This document shows, piece after piece, positions 8,931 through 17,506 of a stretch of DNA of 35,335 bases. The stretch lies in NCBI GenBank assembly GCA_020356065.1, contig CP070632.1, positions 1,730,287-1,765,621 of the forward strand, read 5' to 3'. Numbering within the stretch: position 1 is the first letter of the stretch; each line of letters begins with the position of its first letter. The stretch is from Nitrospiraceae bacterium. GTDB lineage: Bacteria > Nitrospirota > Thermodesulfovibrionia > UBA6902. Below the pieces are notes generated by a model that was not told where the DNA came from, searched no databases, and saw only the letters and a list, made by a program, of their open reading frames with translations. A program made the translations under genes and the position numbers.

Positions 8931-10145
8931 ATGAGTTCATTTCCACGACAAATCTGGCTGTCTGTACTGCTTATTATTATGTTGCTCCCGCATTCTGCAT
9001 TTTCCAAAAAAGCAGATACAATTGATGAACTTGTTGCCATGTATAACATAACACCGTGTGCAGAATGTCACGAAGACAAACATGACGAGTGGAAGTCGTC
9101 AACCATGGGTAATTCTGTCATTGATTCCCGTGTCCTGAGGGGATTTAGGACATTTATAAAAATGGAACTTGACAAGGAAAAAACACTGTCCCGGAAGAAC
9201 CTTACCATATGTTTAAACTGCCATGTACCGCATATTAAAGATGCATCGGAGCAGCTCATTGTAACGATTGCTGATATGGTGATCACATCAATGGAGGACA
9301 GTAATGTCGATAAGCGGGAAGCGGCAAAAAAAGAGTTGTCAAAGCTCAACATTAACTGCCTTGGATGTCATAATCTGAAAGCCACAGGATTTAACTCCCA
9401 GCCCGAACCGGGAGTTATTTATGTACCGAATGATATTAATACCGATGCCCATAAAGAAGCCGGATACAAGACCATAAAATCTGAATTCATGAAGACATCT
9501 GATTTCTGCGCCCAGTGTCATCACTGCCCTCCGGACGTGCCATGGGACAAATGCCCCACTCTTTATACAACGTATATAGAGGATTTCATAGGCAAGGGAA
9601 GAAAAGAGACGTGTCAGGAATGTCATATGCCGGGAGAGGAAAAAAGTCATAAGTTTCTCGGGCCTGATAATTCAGATTTCCTCGAATCAGCAGTGACACT
9701 CACTCTCAATGCCAGGGCCACCAGATATATTGATATTTATGAAGATAAAATGATACCAACACTTGCCCTGAAAATAAACCTGACAAACAACGCGGGACAT
9801 ACCATACCGCACGGCTGAGCATTTACGCCAAAGGCGGTCCTGGATGTGACCGTGAATGATGACAAAGGCAGGCTAATTTTTTCGGATCACAAGGATTTTC
9901 ACGTAGGTGATCTTTATTTCAAGGGAGGCAAAAGGGTGGCAATGGCAGAATGGGATGTCACAGCGACCGAACACTTTGACCTTGGATTAAAGGCCCTTGA
10001 AACTGATGCCCACACATATATCATCCCTCTTGAAGAAAACCTCAAAAAAGTAACGGTTGAGGCGGAATTCCGTTACCTGTATACCAGAGATAAGACATTT
10101 TCTGTGCAAAAAGCTCTCAAGGAAGTTGTTATAGAAAAGTATTAG
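8931..10145 (+). CDS. multiheme cytochrome c, putative selenoprotein (in-frame TGA at 9816)
   Basis: One frame of 404 codons, interrupted only by TGA at 9816-9818 (codon 296). The N-terminus has a signal peptide (cut near AFS-KK, residue 25). Five CXXCH heme sites follow at about residues 43, 94, 143, 193 and 228, so the protein should be a periplasmic electron carrier or reductase. Past the hemes comes the beta-rich C-terminal domain common in such cytochromes, with the motif NAGHTIPHG just before the TGA and AFTPKAVLDVTVNDD just after. No further stop occurs for 108 codons. The frame after the TGA has only a GTG near its start with no reliable ribosome site and would not be exported alone. 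Reading TGA as selenocysteine explains this and agrees with the stem-loop at 9820-9858. A nonsense mutation or sequence error is the alternative. Confidence 0.75.
9819..9858 (+). promoter_or_regulatory. candidate bacterial SECIS element after TGA
   Basis: Directly after TGA (9816-9818), CATTTACG at 9820-9827 pairs fully with CGTGAATG at 9851-9858 (8 bp, one G-U). Inside it CCA (9828-9830) pairs with TGG (9841-9843), AA bulges on the 5' side, GG (9833-9834) pairs with CC (9839-9840), and the loop is CGGT (9835-9838). The loop begins 16 nt past the TGA. In E. coli fdhF the comparable design is a 5'-side bulge and a GGUC loop about 18 nt past the TGA. A competing fold pairs CGGTC (9835-9839) with GACCG (9848-9852). 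The structure was read by eye, not computed. Confidence 0.5.
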
Positions 10146-10378
10146 CCCCTAAAATTCATTAAATAAGACAGGCATGTTAAAAACGTATTCACCGATTCCC
10201 TGGAGACAACTTTCTAAAACACTTTATATAAATATGTTCTTGAACGGTAACGATGAATACAATAAATCTCATCGCTTTTAATAAGTTTTTCAGCATTTCT
10301 GCCTTTATACAATATTTATGTAATATCCATGGTAGAGACACAGCACTTTCTATTGACAAGGAACATTCTGTACGAGTT

Positions 10379-10933
10379 CTATTTTTCAAAAAGCTTAAGA
10401 TATTTTTCATACCCCTCATCTCTCAGTTTATTTACAGGTATGAATCGCAGCGATGCTGAATTAATACAGTAGCGAAGCCCCGTAGGTTCAGGACCGTCAT
10501 CAAAAACATGACCGAGGTGGGAATCGGCGTATTTGCTCCGAACCTCTGTCCTTGTCCTGAAAAAGCTTCTGTCCTCTTTTTCAACTATATTTCCAGGTTC
10601 AAGCGGTTTTGTAAAGCTTGGCCAGCCTGTTCCAGACTTATACTTGTCAGTAGAACTGAACAGAGGTTCTCCGGAAACTACATCTACATATATCCCCGGT
10701 TCTTTGTTGTCCCAGTACTCGTTTTTAAAGGCCCTTTCCGTATCGTCTTCCTGGGTAACCCTGTACTGAAGTGGTGTCAGCATTTTCTTAATTTCATCAG
10801 CTGAAGGTTTCATGTACGTTTTACCCGATGTTCTCTGCGCAGAAACGTCCGTGTCTGAGGCATATGCATTGATCATGCCGATACACAAAAGCACTATCAG
10901 CAGTGTATACACAACAATTTTAATTTTAAACAT
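10379..10933 (-). CDS. msrB: peptide-methionine (R)-S-oxide reductase, exported
   Basis: MsrB repairs methionine-R-sulfoxide in oxidised proteins. The 184-residue product carries an N-terminal signal peptide (cut near AYA-SD), so it should act in the periplasm. The MsrB domain covers about residues 45-170 and includes [37 protein letters not shown] and the active site [11 protein letters not shown] with the catalytic cysteine near residue 156. The CXXC zinc sites of many MsrB proteins are absent, so this is the zinc-free type. The ATG at 10933 is chosen over 10939 because AGGAG (10940-10944) then sits six bases away rather than touching the start codon. Confidence 0.95.
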   Translation of the reverse strand: MFKIKIVVYTLLIVLLCIGMINAYASDTDVSAQRTSGKTYMKPSADEIKKMLTPLQYRVTQEDDTERAFKNEYWDNKEPGIYVDVVSGEPLFSSTDKYKSGTGWPSFTKPLEPGNIVEKEDRSFFRTRTEVRSKYADSHLGHVFDDGPEPTGLRYCINSASLRFIPVNKLRDEGYEKYLKLFEK

Positions 10934-11010
10934 ATTCATCTCCTGATATTATCTGAAGACATGGTAGGTTGGACAATGCCCCACCTGCCGTATCTACATA
11001 AGTATTAATG

Positions 11011-11710
11011 TCAATCCTCATCGCTTTCAATGTCAATATCATCATGAGGTACTCTCTCAATGACCACCCGGGCAACAGGATTTCTCGAGTCAAATATATC
11101 TTCCGGGACATCCCCTATTCCATGAATACCATCATTGATATGGACATACCCCTCTCCATCTTCTTCACCAAGCCCTGCTCCTCCACAAAAGGGGCCGGGA
11201 ATGCTGCTGCACAATTCATCATTCACCTCACTTCCGGCATCATAGCCAGGTGACAGATACATTACTGCTTTATGCCCCCGGGCGCCATTACTCCATTAAG
11301 TGCAATAAATCCGTCATTTGTTGGTATCATCATGGCCGCAATGCTAATGTAATGAAATCCTCCTGTACTTTCAAGCATAATGGTCGTTGTTTCACCGGGG
11401 CCGGGACCGAGAGATCCGTCAGACGTTGCGATATCCGCTACTTTTGGCTTCATTGACATCATCGAGGCAAATGGATCGGTATTCCTGACTCTGCCAATGA
11501 AGCCAGCTATGCACTTGCAGGAGAGCCCGGAGTAAAAAGGCTGACACCTTTTTTATGGTTCAGTAATATGATCCGGGTAAACGTCTGGCCGCTTGTCATA
11601 TTCGTGACGCTGACCTTATAGTCTCCCCTTCCTCTGTCAGTATAACCATTAACACTGAACAAAGCAATTGTCATCAGGCAGCAAAATATTATTAATATCT
11701 TCTGTTTCAT
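11011..11710 (-). pseudogene. spondin_N domain protein, broken by an amber codon and two frameshifts
   Basis: Three reading frames in a row encode successive pieces of one exported spondin_N-type protein. The start at 11710 has GGAGGAG five bases upstream and a signal peptide (MKQKILIIFCCLM). The first piece includes YKVSVTNMTSGQTFTRI and HKKGVSLFTPGSPASA, then TAG (near 11507-11509), after which the same frame continues family-like as LASLAESG. A -1 shift gives NTDPFASMMSMKPKVADIAT and IALNGVMAPGG. A second -1 shift in a run of five G at about 11275-11279 gives HKAVMYLSPGYDAGSEVNDE and GEGYVHINDGIHGIGDVPED up to the stop at 11011. Together these cover the whole domain. Decay is the simplest reading; indel-prone sequencing is the other. 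Confidence 0.75.
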
Positions 11711-11899
11711 AACTGCTCCTCCATTAAATTTAATATGCAGGCAACATGTAAGATTTGGTGCGACACCTCCTTTCATATAAAATTGCCTGTTTTTCGGAAA
11801 ATAAACATTTTCCATGTTCCGTCCATATCTCCTGCATGAGAGAATATCAGGATAAAATCATGTATATATCACGAATAGATAACGTTTGTGTAACAAAAA

Positions 11900-12073
11900 T
11901 ATGGATCAACAGTTCAACCGAAGTTCAAAGAAGTTAAAATTGACATAAACTGACTTAATGCAAAGAAGGGGATTAAATGCCGGAATGAATAAAGAGGGAA
12001 AAAACAACCTTGAACGATTGTTGAACTGCCGTTCACTACTTTTGATCAACGTTAAACAAATGTTATCAATTCT
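11900..12073. repeat. GTTGAAC-rich repeat cluster downstream of histidine kinase
   Basis: The gap between the spondin_N remnant and the kinase gene contains AACAGTTCAACC, AAGTTCAAAGAAGTT at about 11909-11937, and later AACCTTGAACGATTG, TTGAACTGCCGTTC and ATCAACGTTAAAC at about 12005-12058. The two parts are roughly inverted to each other and resemble the cluster at 3632-3811. I see no gene in 11816-12073. The function is unknown; such AT-rich repeats may act as transcript ends or protein binding sites. Confidence 0.35.
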
Positions 12074-13567
12074 CTATCTGCTATTTTCACCCTTGAACAC
12101 AGGCAGTTCAAATGTAAAGGTAGTCCCTGAATTCTGAAAACTCTTTACCTTGATGAAAGTTCCATGCAATTCCAGAATTTTTTTCGTTACCGCAAGCCCA
12201 AGCCCCGAATGTGAGGATTTGGTTTTACGGCTTTTATCTGTCTGGTAGAAACGGTCGAATATGAGTGGAAGATCATTTTCAGGTATGCCGCAGCCTGTAT
12301 CAATCACCTGCACAGTAATAGTGTCTTTATCATGGTTCGTCAGCACGATGCTAACAGATCCTCCTGCAGGTGTATAACGAAGCGCATTGTCAAGGAGGTT
12401 TTCCAAAACTCTCTCGATCATCGCTATATCGGCATATGTAAACGGCAGCTCTTCTCCGATATTTGTTGCAATATCGATATTCCCTTGCTGCGCTGTTAAC
12501 CTGAACTTCTGCACAACATCCTGTACAAGTTCACTTAAACTGAACGGCTCAGAATGCACAACTCTGTCATCTGCCTCGAGTTTGGCAAGTTCAAAAAGGT
12601 CGGATATGAGTTGACTGAGACGTTCACAGTGACTGATGGCTATTTCAAGATAGTTTCTTCTCTCCTCTCCCGACAGGCTGTCATCTTTTAGCAGGAGTGT
12701 TTCCATATATCCTCTCATGGTAGCCAGAGGCGTCCTGAGGTCATGCGATACATTTGCCACAAGATCACGTCTCATCACATCAGATTTCTCCAGTGTTTCC
12801 ATCTGACTGTTGATTTTTTCCGTCATTTTCTTAAATGTAAAACCCAGCCTGTCTATTTCATCGTGACTGCCTGCATGACTGCTTACAGGAAACTGAAGTT
12901 CATCAACAGGCATTCCGCTAGTGTATTTATCCATTACATGTGCAAGGCGCTTTAACCGTCTGGTAAGAAATGCAAAGATGATCAATCCTGCTGCCGATGC
13001 AACGATAAGGCTTATGACCATCACCCGGACACCAAGCTGGAGAATATAACTCCCCTGGATTTTCTGAATAATACTGTCATATGTTTCTCCGCCCAGAATG
13101 ACATACAGATATCCTTCAGGCTTATTCCCCGCTCCAATGGGAGCAGCGGAGAAAACCTTTTTTCCATCCGCGTCCCTTGGATCATCTCCCAAAAAAGGGA
13201 GGGTTACCTGTCCGTTGATCATTTGTTTTACCGGGTTCAGATCAATCCTTTTACGTTTGACCCTGCCGGGATCAGCCGAAAAAGCAAGTATATTGCCTGT
13301 GCGGTCAAGGAGGTAAATCTCGATACTGGGATTTATCACCATAAGCATATGAAATATATTTTTGAGGGCATCCTGATTGACCTGATTATCCTGCATGATA
13401 ATTTTTTCAGATACAATTAGTCTGGCAATTTCCCGATTGAGCTTCTGGTTTACTTCCTGCTGATACTGCTCTGTGGCAAAAACACTGATGATAATGAAAG
13501 CCGTACCTATTAAAAAAAATAACCCGAGCAGCACAAAAGCCAATTTTGCATAGAGAGATCTCAGCAT
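12074..13567 (-). CDS. sensor histidine kinase (HAMP, PAS-free periplasmic sensor)
   Basis: This 497-residue inner-membrane kinase has a first transmembrane segment at about 10-31, a periplasmic sensing region to about 178, a second segment at about 180-202, and a HAMP region. The catalytic core follows: HisKA with H275 in VANVSHDLRTPLATMRGY, the N-box ERVLENLLDNALRYTPAGG, the G1 box DTGCGIP, the F-box FDRFYQTDKS and the G2 box SGLGLAV. The ATG at 13567 overlaps the response regulator stop as TGATG, so translation is coupled; a GTG one codon earlier is possible. The extracytoplasmic region LLDRTGNILAFSADPG resembles PhoR/ResE-type sensors. The signal is unknown. Confidence 0.93.
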   Translation of the reverse strand: MLRSLYAKLAFVLLGLFFLIGTAFIIISVFATEQYQQEVNQKLNREIARLIVSEKIIMQDNQVNQDALKNIFHMLMVINPSIEIYLLDRTGNILAFSADPGRVKRKRIDLNPVKQMINGQVTLPFLGDDPRDADGKKVFSAAPIGAGNKPEGYLYVILGGETYDSIIQKIQGSYILQLGVRVMVISLIVASAAGLIIFAFLTRRLKRLAHVMDKYTSGMPVDELQFPVSSHAGSHDEIDRLGFTFKKMTEKINSQMETLEKSDVMRRDLVANVSHDLRTPLATMRGYMETLLLKDDSLSGEERRNYLEIAISHCERLSQLISDLFELAKLEADDRVVHSEPFSLSELVQDVVQKFRLTAQQGNIDIATNIGEELPFTYADIAMIERVLENLLDNALRYTPAGGSVSIVLTNHDKDTITVQVIDTGCGIPENDLPLIFDRFYQTDKSRKTKSSHSGLGLAVTKKILELHGTFIKVKSFQNSGTTFTFELPVFKGENSR

Positions 13568-14283
13568 CACTCGTCATCACTCCTGAATTCGGCAAATTTG
13601 TACCCTACTCCCCAGACCGTCAGAATATATCGCGGCTGCGCCGGATTATCCTCTATCTTGGCACGGAGACGGTTGATGTGCGAGTTAACTGTATGCTCGT
13701 ATCCTTCATGACTGTACCCCCACACATGGTCAAGTAACTGTGATCTCGTAAATACACGCCCGGGATGCTGAGCAAAATATAAAAGCAGGTCAAATTCTTT
13801 CGTCGTGATATCTACAGGATTGCCATCAACAGTAACTGTCCGCTTTTCGATATCAATAATCATGTCCCCTGCACGGATACTTTCAGCAGCAGCTTCAATT
13901 TCCGTATTCCTCATTTTATCAACGCGGCGAATGATTGCCTTGACTCTTGCCATAAGTTCCATAATACTGAAAGGTTTTGTCACGTAATCATCAGCTCCGA
14001 GCTCCAGTCCGATTACACGGTCCATCTCAGAGGATTTTGAGGTAAGCATTAATATGGGGACATAAGATGATCTGCTCCGCAGACGCTTACAGATTTCCAG
14101 ACCATCAAGACCGGGAAGCATGAGGTCAAGGATGATAAGGTCATACACATTGGCTTCTGCCCTTGTGATGCCGGTAATACCATCAAACGCAACATCAACT
14201 TTGAATGACAGATCTTTCAGGTGCAACTCAAGCAGTTGGGCGAGTTCCCTGTTGTCTTCTATTACGAGTATGCTTTCTTCCAT
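13567..14283 (-). CDS. OmpR/PhoB-family response regulator
   Basis: The 238-residue regulator has a receiver domain (1-120) with acidic pocket residue D10, phospho-acceptor D53 in ILDLMLPG and K103 in VTKPFS. It also has a C-terminal winged helix (about 140-236; KEFDLLLYFAQHPGRVFTRSQLLDHVWGY, VNSHINRLRAKIE, VWGVGYKF). The ATG at 14283 is preceded by GAGG nine bases upstream; a GTG at 14298 also exists. It is co-transcribed and translationally coupled with the kinase that follows. Targets are not visible. Neighbouring genes do not reveal a phosphate or metal regulon. Confidence 0.95.
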   Translation of the reverse strand: MEESILVIEDNRELAQLLELHLKDLSFKVDVAFDGITGITRAEANVYDLIILDLMLPGLDGLEICKRLRSRSSYVPILMLTSKSSEMDRVIGLELGADDYVTKPFSIMELMARVKAIIRRVDKMRNTEIEAAAESIRAGDMIIDIEKRTVTVDGNPVDITTKEFDLLLYFAQHPGRVFTRSQLLDHVWGYSHEGYEHTVNSHINRLRAKIEDNPAQPRYILTVWGVGYKFAEFRSDDE

Positions 14284-14400
14284 AAATGCATGCCTCACAT
14301 GTATGTTTTATTATAATCATCAATTATCACAAAACGATCACAAAACATATCAAAGCGCTATTGAAAAGCGGTCTGTTATTAGCAACTAATAATTAAATTA

Positions 14401-14573
14401 GAGTCTGTTCATAAATTCAAATATGGATCTGTCATTCCCGCGGTTTGTTGAGTGGGTCGGAGTGACTCTTGTGCAGACTCGCATCGAGAATCCAGTTTTA
14501 TAGTGAGTTCTGGATGCCCGACAAAAAATTCGGGCATGACAAAAATAAAAATTGACAGTTTATGGACAAACGC
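14401..14573. repeat. palindromic MITE-like element
   Basis: The core runs from TGTCATTCCCG (14430-14440) to CGGGCATGACA (14531-14541), inverted repeats differing at one position. Inside, GAATCCAG and CTGGATGC form a second inverted pair. Farther out GTCTGTTCATAAA (about 14403-14415) is inverted as TTTATGGACAAAC (14559-14571). The whole looks like a small non-coding mobile element. A related copy lies at 15843-15954 on the other side of the deoxyhypusine-synthase-like gene; both contain ACTCGCATCGA or its complement. Confidence 0.6.
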
Positions 14574-14628
14574 TAATTATAAGAGTTTCTTACTAAGTGT
14601 GAGTCCCTATGCAGATGAATACTCTTAA

Positions 14629-15750
14629 CTAAGCCTGGCTGTCCGATCCCAAATTCCGGTAATCCTTCTTTAACTGCGTCATAAGTTTATGGCGTTTACT
14701 ATTCAGGCTGGATTGAACACGGGGCTTTACCCTGTTGAGGATGTAGCTTGTGAAAAATGGAAGCATCAGGCTGCAGTCTCCATATGACACGATTGTCCTG
14801 GAAAGTGCTGCCGGATCGATCTTACCCCATGAGACCGCTTCTGACGGAGTTGCACCGCTTAGTCCGCCTGTATCGGGCCGGGCATCGGTAAACTGTATAA
14901 AGAAGTCATGCCCATCTTCCGGCAATCCAAGCACTTCCTGGATATGCGGCTCTGTCTGAAGTACAAAGTTCTTGGGGCTTCCTCCCCCGAGCAGCAGTAC
15001 TGCACTCTTACCTTTGCGCTTTTTAATATCATACACATATCCGGTTACTTCATTGATGTCCCGATGCGTGTCAAGATATATGGGTTCGTCTTCAAGCTGC
15101 AGCGCCGCCAGGTTCATACCGATGCTTGAATCAGCAGGGGATGAAGTATGTACAGGTACACCAGCCTCATACGCCACAGCAAGCAGGCTGTTATCTTTCA
15201 GTTCAGGTCGAGACCTGATGATGTCCCTGCCGAAAATTGCATGGATATCAGCACTGGAGCATGGATCAGGAAGGTTATGTCTGTTATTTCGCAACACTTC
15301 ACGTACATAATTATCAGTGTCAAGCAATGCATCGTAATTGAGAAATATGTCGTAAATCCGGATAATGCCCTTTTCCCTGAGTTTTTCATCATCAGCAGCT
15401 GCATGACCCTTACAAAATTCATACCCAAGGATATGGTGAAGATCATGGTAAAGATTAGCCCCTGTTGACACTATCCAGTCCACAAGCCCGGCTTTTATCA
15501 GGGGGATAAGGCAGCTTCTTCCCAGACCGGCAGGCACAAGAGCTCCTGCAAGGGAGACACCGATTCTGACATTTTTTCTGGCAATCTGATTTGCAAAAAG
15601 TTCACAGGCCTTTCTGAAGGATCCCGCGTTAAATGAAAACAGGGCACTGTCCACAACCTCATCAACAGTCATTCCCTTTTTAAGTGAATAAGGCCTCAGA
15701 ACAGCACGGCTCCCAGGGCATCTTTTATTTTTCTTATCTTTTTTCATCAT
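14629..15750 (-). CDS. deoxyhypusine synthase-like protein
   Basis: The 373-residue protein belongs to the deoxyhypusine synthase fold family, which transfers the aminobutyl group of spermidine in an NAD-dependent reaction. In eukaryotes the acceptor is a lysine of eIF5A, which bacteria lack. Bacterial members may instead make homospermidine or modify unknown substrates. Visible hallmarks are SLAGALVPAGLG, VSTGANLYHDLH (NAD region), LLLGGGSPKNF with K260 in the place of the catalytic lysine, and TGGLSGATPSEAVSWGKI. Length is normal. No strong Shine-Dalgarno precedes the start (MMKKDKK). The gene stands alone and is flanked by two related palindromic repeats, which may hint at transfer. Its bacterial substrate is not known to me. 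Confidence 0.9.
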   Translation of the reverse strand: MMKKDKKNKRCPGSRAVLRPYSLKKGMTVDEVVDSALFSFNAGSFRKACELFANQIARKNVRIGVSLAGALVPAGLGRSCLIPLIKAGLVDWIVSTGANLYHDLHHILGYEFCKGHAAADDEKLREKGIIRIYDIFLNYDALLDTDNYVREVLRNNRHNLPDPCSSADIHAIFGRDIIRSRPELKDNSLLAVAYEAGVPVHTSSPADSSIGMNLAALQLEDEPIYLDTHRDINEVTGYVYDIKKRKGKSAVLLLGGGSPKNFVLQTEPHIQEVLGLPEDGHDFFIQFTDARPDTGGLSGATPSEAVSWGKIDPAALSRTIVSYGDCSLMLPFFTSYILNRVKPRVQSSLNSKRHKLMTQLKKDYRNLGSDSQA

Positions 15751-15842
15751 AAGCGAACATAATTAGTATTCCTGTAAAATCTGCTTAAAAAATATGACAT
15801 ATCTTAACATATCCCTGTATTCCGGTAGGCAGGCCTCGGGTT

Positions 15843-15954
15843 TGTCATTCCCGAAGTCTGTTGATCGGGAATTCAGGATATGGCAGGCATATATTATCGA
15901 TGCGAGTTTTCGCGAGAGTCGATTCGACCGGCTCAAAAGACTACCGGAATGACA
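15843..15954. repeat. second palindromic repeat related to 14430-14541
   Basis: TGTCATTCCCG (15843-15853) is inverted as CCGGAATGACA (15944-15954). The inside holds ATCGATGCGAG and further short palindromes such as TTTTCGCGAG. The rest of the gap 15751-16081 is non-coding; an 82-codon frame across it has no family signal and simply reads through the repeat. GGGACAGTACAC at 15981-15992 is the reverse complement of GTGTACTGTCCC at 35242-35253. Confidence 0.6.
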
Positions 15955-16010
15955 CTTCAAAAAAGCGTAAAGAAGAGTTAGGGACAGTACACCAGCTGCG
16001 GAGCAATTCA

Positions 16011-16040
16011 TAAATAAAAAGGACAGCTCAAGTGCTGCCC
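16011..16040 (-). terminator. rho-independent terminator of glgC
   Basis: Read on the minus strand, GGGCAGC (16034-16040), a six-base loop, and GCTGTCC (16021-16027) form a 7-bp hairpin with one G-U pair. TTTTTATTT follows. It lies 42 bp past the glgC stop, the right place and orientation to end that transcript. Confidence 0.75.
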
Positions 16041-16081
16041 CGATGAAAAATAACTGATACCTATGAACGATTAACTACTGA

Positions 16082-17311
16082 CTATCTTTTTACGGTCTTG
16101 CTTTCCGGCTTTTCAGTAGCCACGACAGATATCCCAGAAGGGTCCATTGTAGCACGCCAGTACGGCTCCATGCTTTTGAAGCCTATTCGGACATTCTTCT
16201 CGATGACATTATATGAGTCTATAATGGATTTCTTTATCTTAGATCCCTTTTTCAATACAACACTGTCCATAATGATGGAGTCCCTGATCTCTACTCCGTC
16301 TTCAATAATAACGCCCTTTCTTATGACAGAGTTCACTATTTTGGCCCTGTTAATAACAGCGCCTTCCGCAATGATGCTGTTAATAATCTCTCCACCCATA
16401 ATCTTGGTAGCTGTCATTTCATTTAAAGATGGACGAATGGGCCATAGTTCATTGCTCATATCAAAAACCGGCTTTTCACCGAGCATGTCCTGATGTGCAT
16501 CCCAGAATGCTTCTATCGTTCCCACATCCCGCCAATATCCTTTTTCTTCATAAGACCGGACTCCCGGGATTATGTTCGTTGCAAAATCATAGGCATATAA
16601 TTGATTACCGCCTTTTAACAGGTTCGGGATGACATGCTTGCCAAAATCATTTTCCTTGTTCCTCTCAGCCTGAATGAGCCCCTTGATAAGGACATCAGTG
16701 CTGAAAATATAATTACCCATCGAACAGTATGCCCGTTTGGGATCATCGGGCATGTGCGGAGGATTTTCCGGTTTTTCGATGAAGTTTTTTATTTTTCCAT
16801 CCCTTTTTGTATCGATAATGCCGAAGGAGCTTGCCTGGCTAATGGGAACCGGCATGGCAGCCACGGTAACATCGGCATTCCGTTCAAGATGAAAATCTAT
16901 CATTTGTCTGATATCCATCCGGTAAATATGGTCAGCTCCAAAAACAATAACAAGCTCAGGTTTATGTTGACGAATAAGGTTCATGTTCTGGAACACGGCA
17001 TTGGCTGTTCCCTGAAACCAGTCAGGTCCATATCGCATCTGGGGAGGAACGACAGTAACAAAGTGATCGGTGATGACAGAAGAAAGTACCCAGTTTTCCC
17101 TGACATACTCAATCAGGGACTGTGACTTGTACTGCACCAGAAGATAAATTGATAAAATGTGGGAGTTAACGAGATTACTCAGGACAAAGTCAACGATACG
17201 GTAGCGGCCACCAAATGGTACTGAGGGTTTAGAGCGCTCAAAGGTAAGGGGAAAAAGCCTCTCTCCCCTGCCACCGGCCATAATCATCGCGAGAATTTTT
17301 GGATAAGCCAT
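16082..17311 (-). CDS. glgC: glucose-1-phosphate adenylyltransferase
   Basis: GlgC makes ADP-glucose from glucose 1-phosphate and ATP, the committed step of bacterial glycogen synthesis. The 409-residue protein has the N-terminal nucleotidyl-transferase motif MIMAGGRGERLFPLT, SKPSVPFGGRYRIVDF, PDWFQGTANAVF, IVFGADHIYRMD, and SSFGIIDTKRDGKIKNFIEKP. A C-terminal left-handed beta helix with hexapeptide-like repeats follows (about 300-400). The length fits the family. It stands alone on the minus strand with its own terminator. The GT4 and GH15 genes at 31923-35153 may work on related glucans, but no glgA or glgB is in this window. Confidence 0.96.
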   Translation of the reverse strand: MAYPKILAMIMAGGRGERLFPLTFERSKPSVPFGGRYRIVDFVLSNLVNSHILSIYLLVQYKSQSLIEYVRENWVLSSVITDHFVTVVPPQMRYGPDWFQGTANAVFQNMNLIRQHKPELVIVFGADHIYRMDIRQMIDFHLERNADVTVAAMPVPISQASSFGIIDTKRDGKIKNFIEKPENPPHMPDDPKRAYCSMGNYIFSTDVLIKGLIQAERNKENDFGKHVIPNLLKGGNQLYAYDFATNIIPGVRSYEEKGYWRDVGTIEAFWDAHQDMLGEKPVFDMSNELWPIRPSLNEMTATKIMGGEIINSIIAEGAVINRAKIVNSVIRKGVIIEDGVEIRDSIIMDSVVLKKGSKIKKSIIDSYNVIEKNVRIGFKSMEPYWRATMDPSGISVVATEKPESKTVKR

Positions 17312-17427
17312 ATTAATTACGTATCAAAAAAACATAAAGCTGTCAAATACTTGTCGATTATACTGAAGAGACTGTTAAGATAAATGAATCGCCCGGAAAA
17401 TGCAAGGATTCATATTTTATCCATATT

Positions 17428-17459
17428 TTGTTTTTACAATAATCAGCACGTGATATAAT
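17428..17459 (+). promoter_or_regulatory. probable promoter of htrA-like gene
   Basis: A perfect TATAAT box lies at 17454-17459, about 48 bp before the start codon. The -35 region is poor: TTGTTT at 17428 is 20 bp away and TTTACA at 17433 is 15 bp away. Transcription would begin near 17466. Confidence 0.4.
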
Positions 17460-17506
17460 TTATCTGTAATCGGAAATTTGCATTCATTATAAAACAGGAG
17501 GACTAA

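Noticed and set aside
9846-10145. Separate small gene beginning at GTG 9846
   Set aside because: It is in the same frame as the cytochrome, lacks a convincing ribosome site and signal peptide, and contains only the end of a cytochrome C-terminal domain.
11262-11462. Independent small gene
   Set aside because: It is the middle fragment of the broken spondin_N gene; adjoining frames supply the rest of the domain.
14120-14389. Plus-strand frame opposite the response regulator
   Set aside because: Shadow of the OmpR-type gene on the other strand.
15763-16011. 82-codon frame
   Set aside because: It runs through a palindromic repeat and shows no protein-like conservation or ribosome site.
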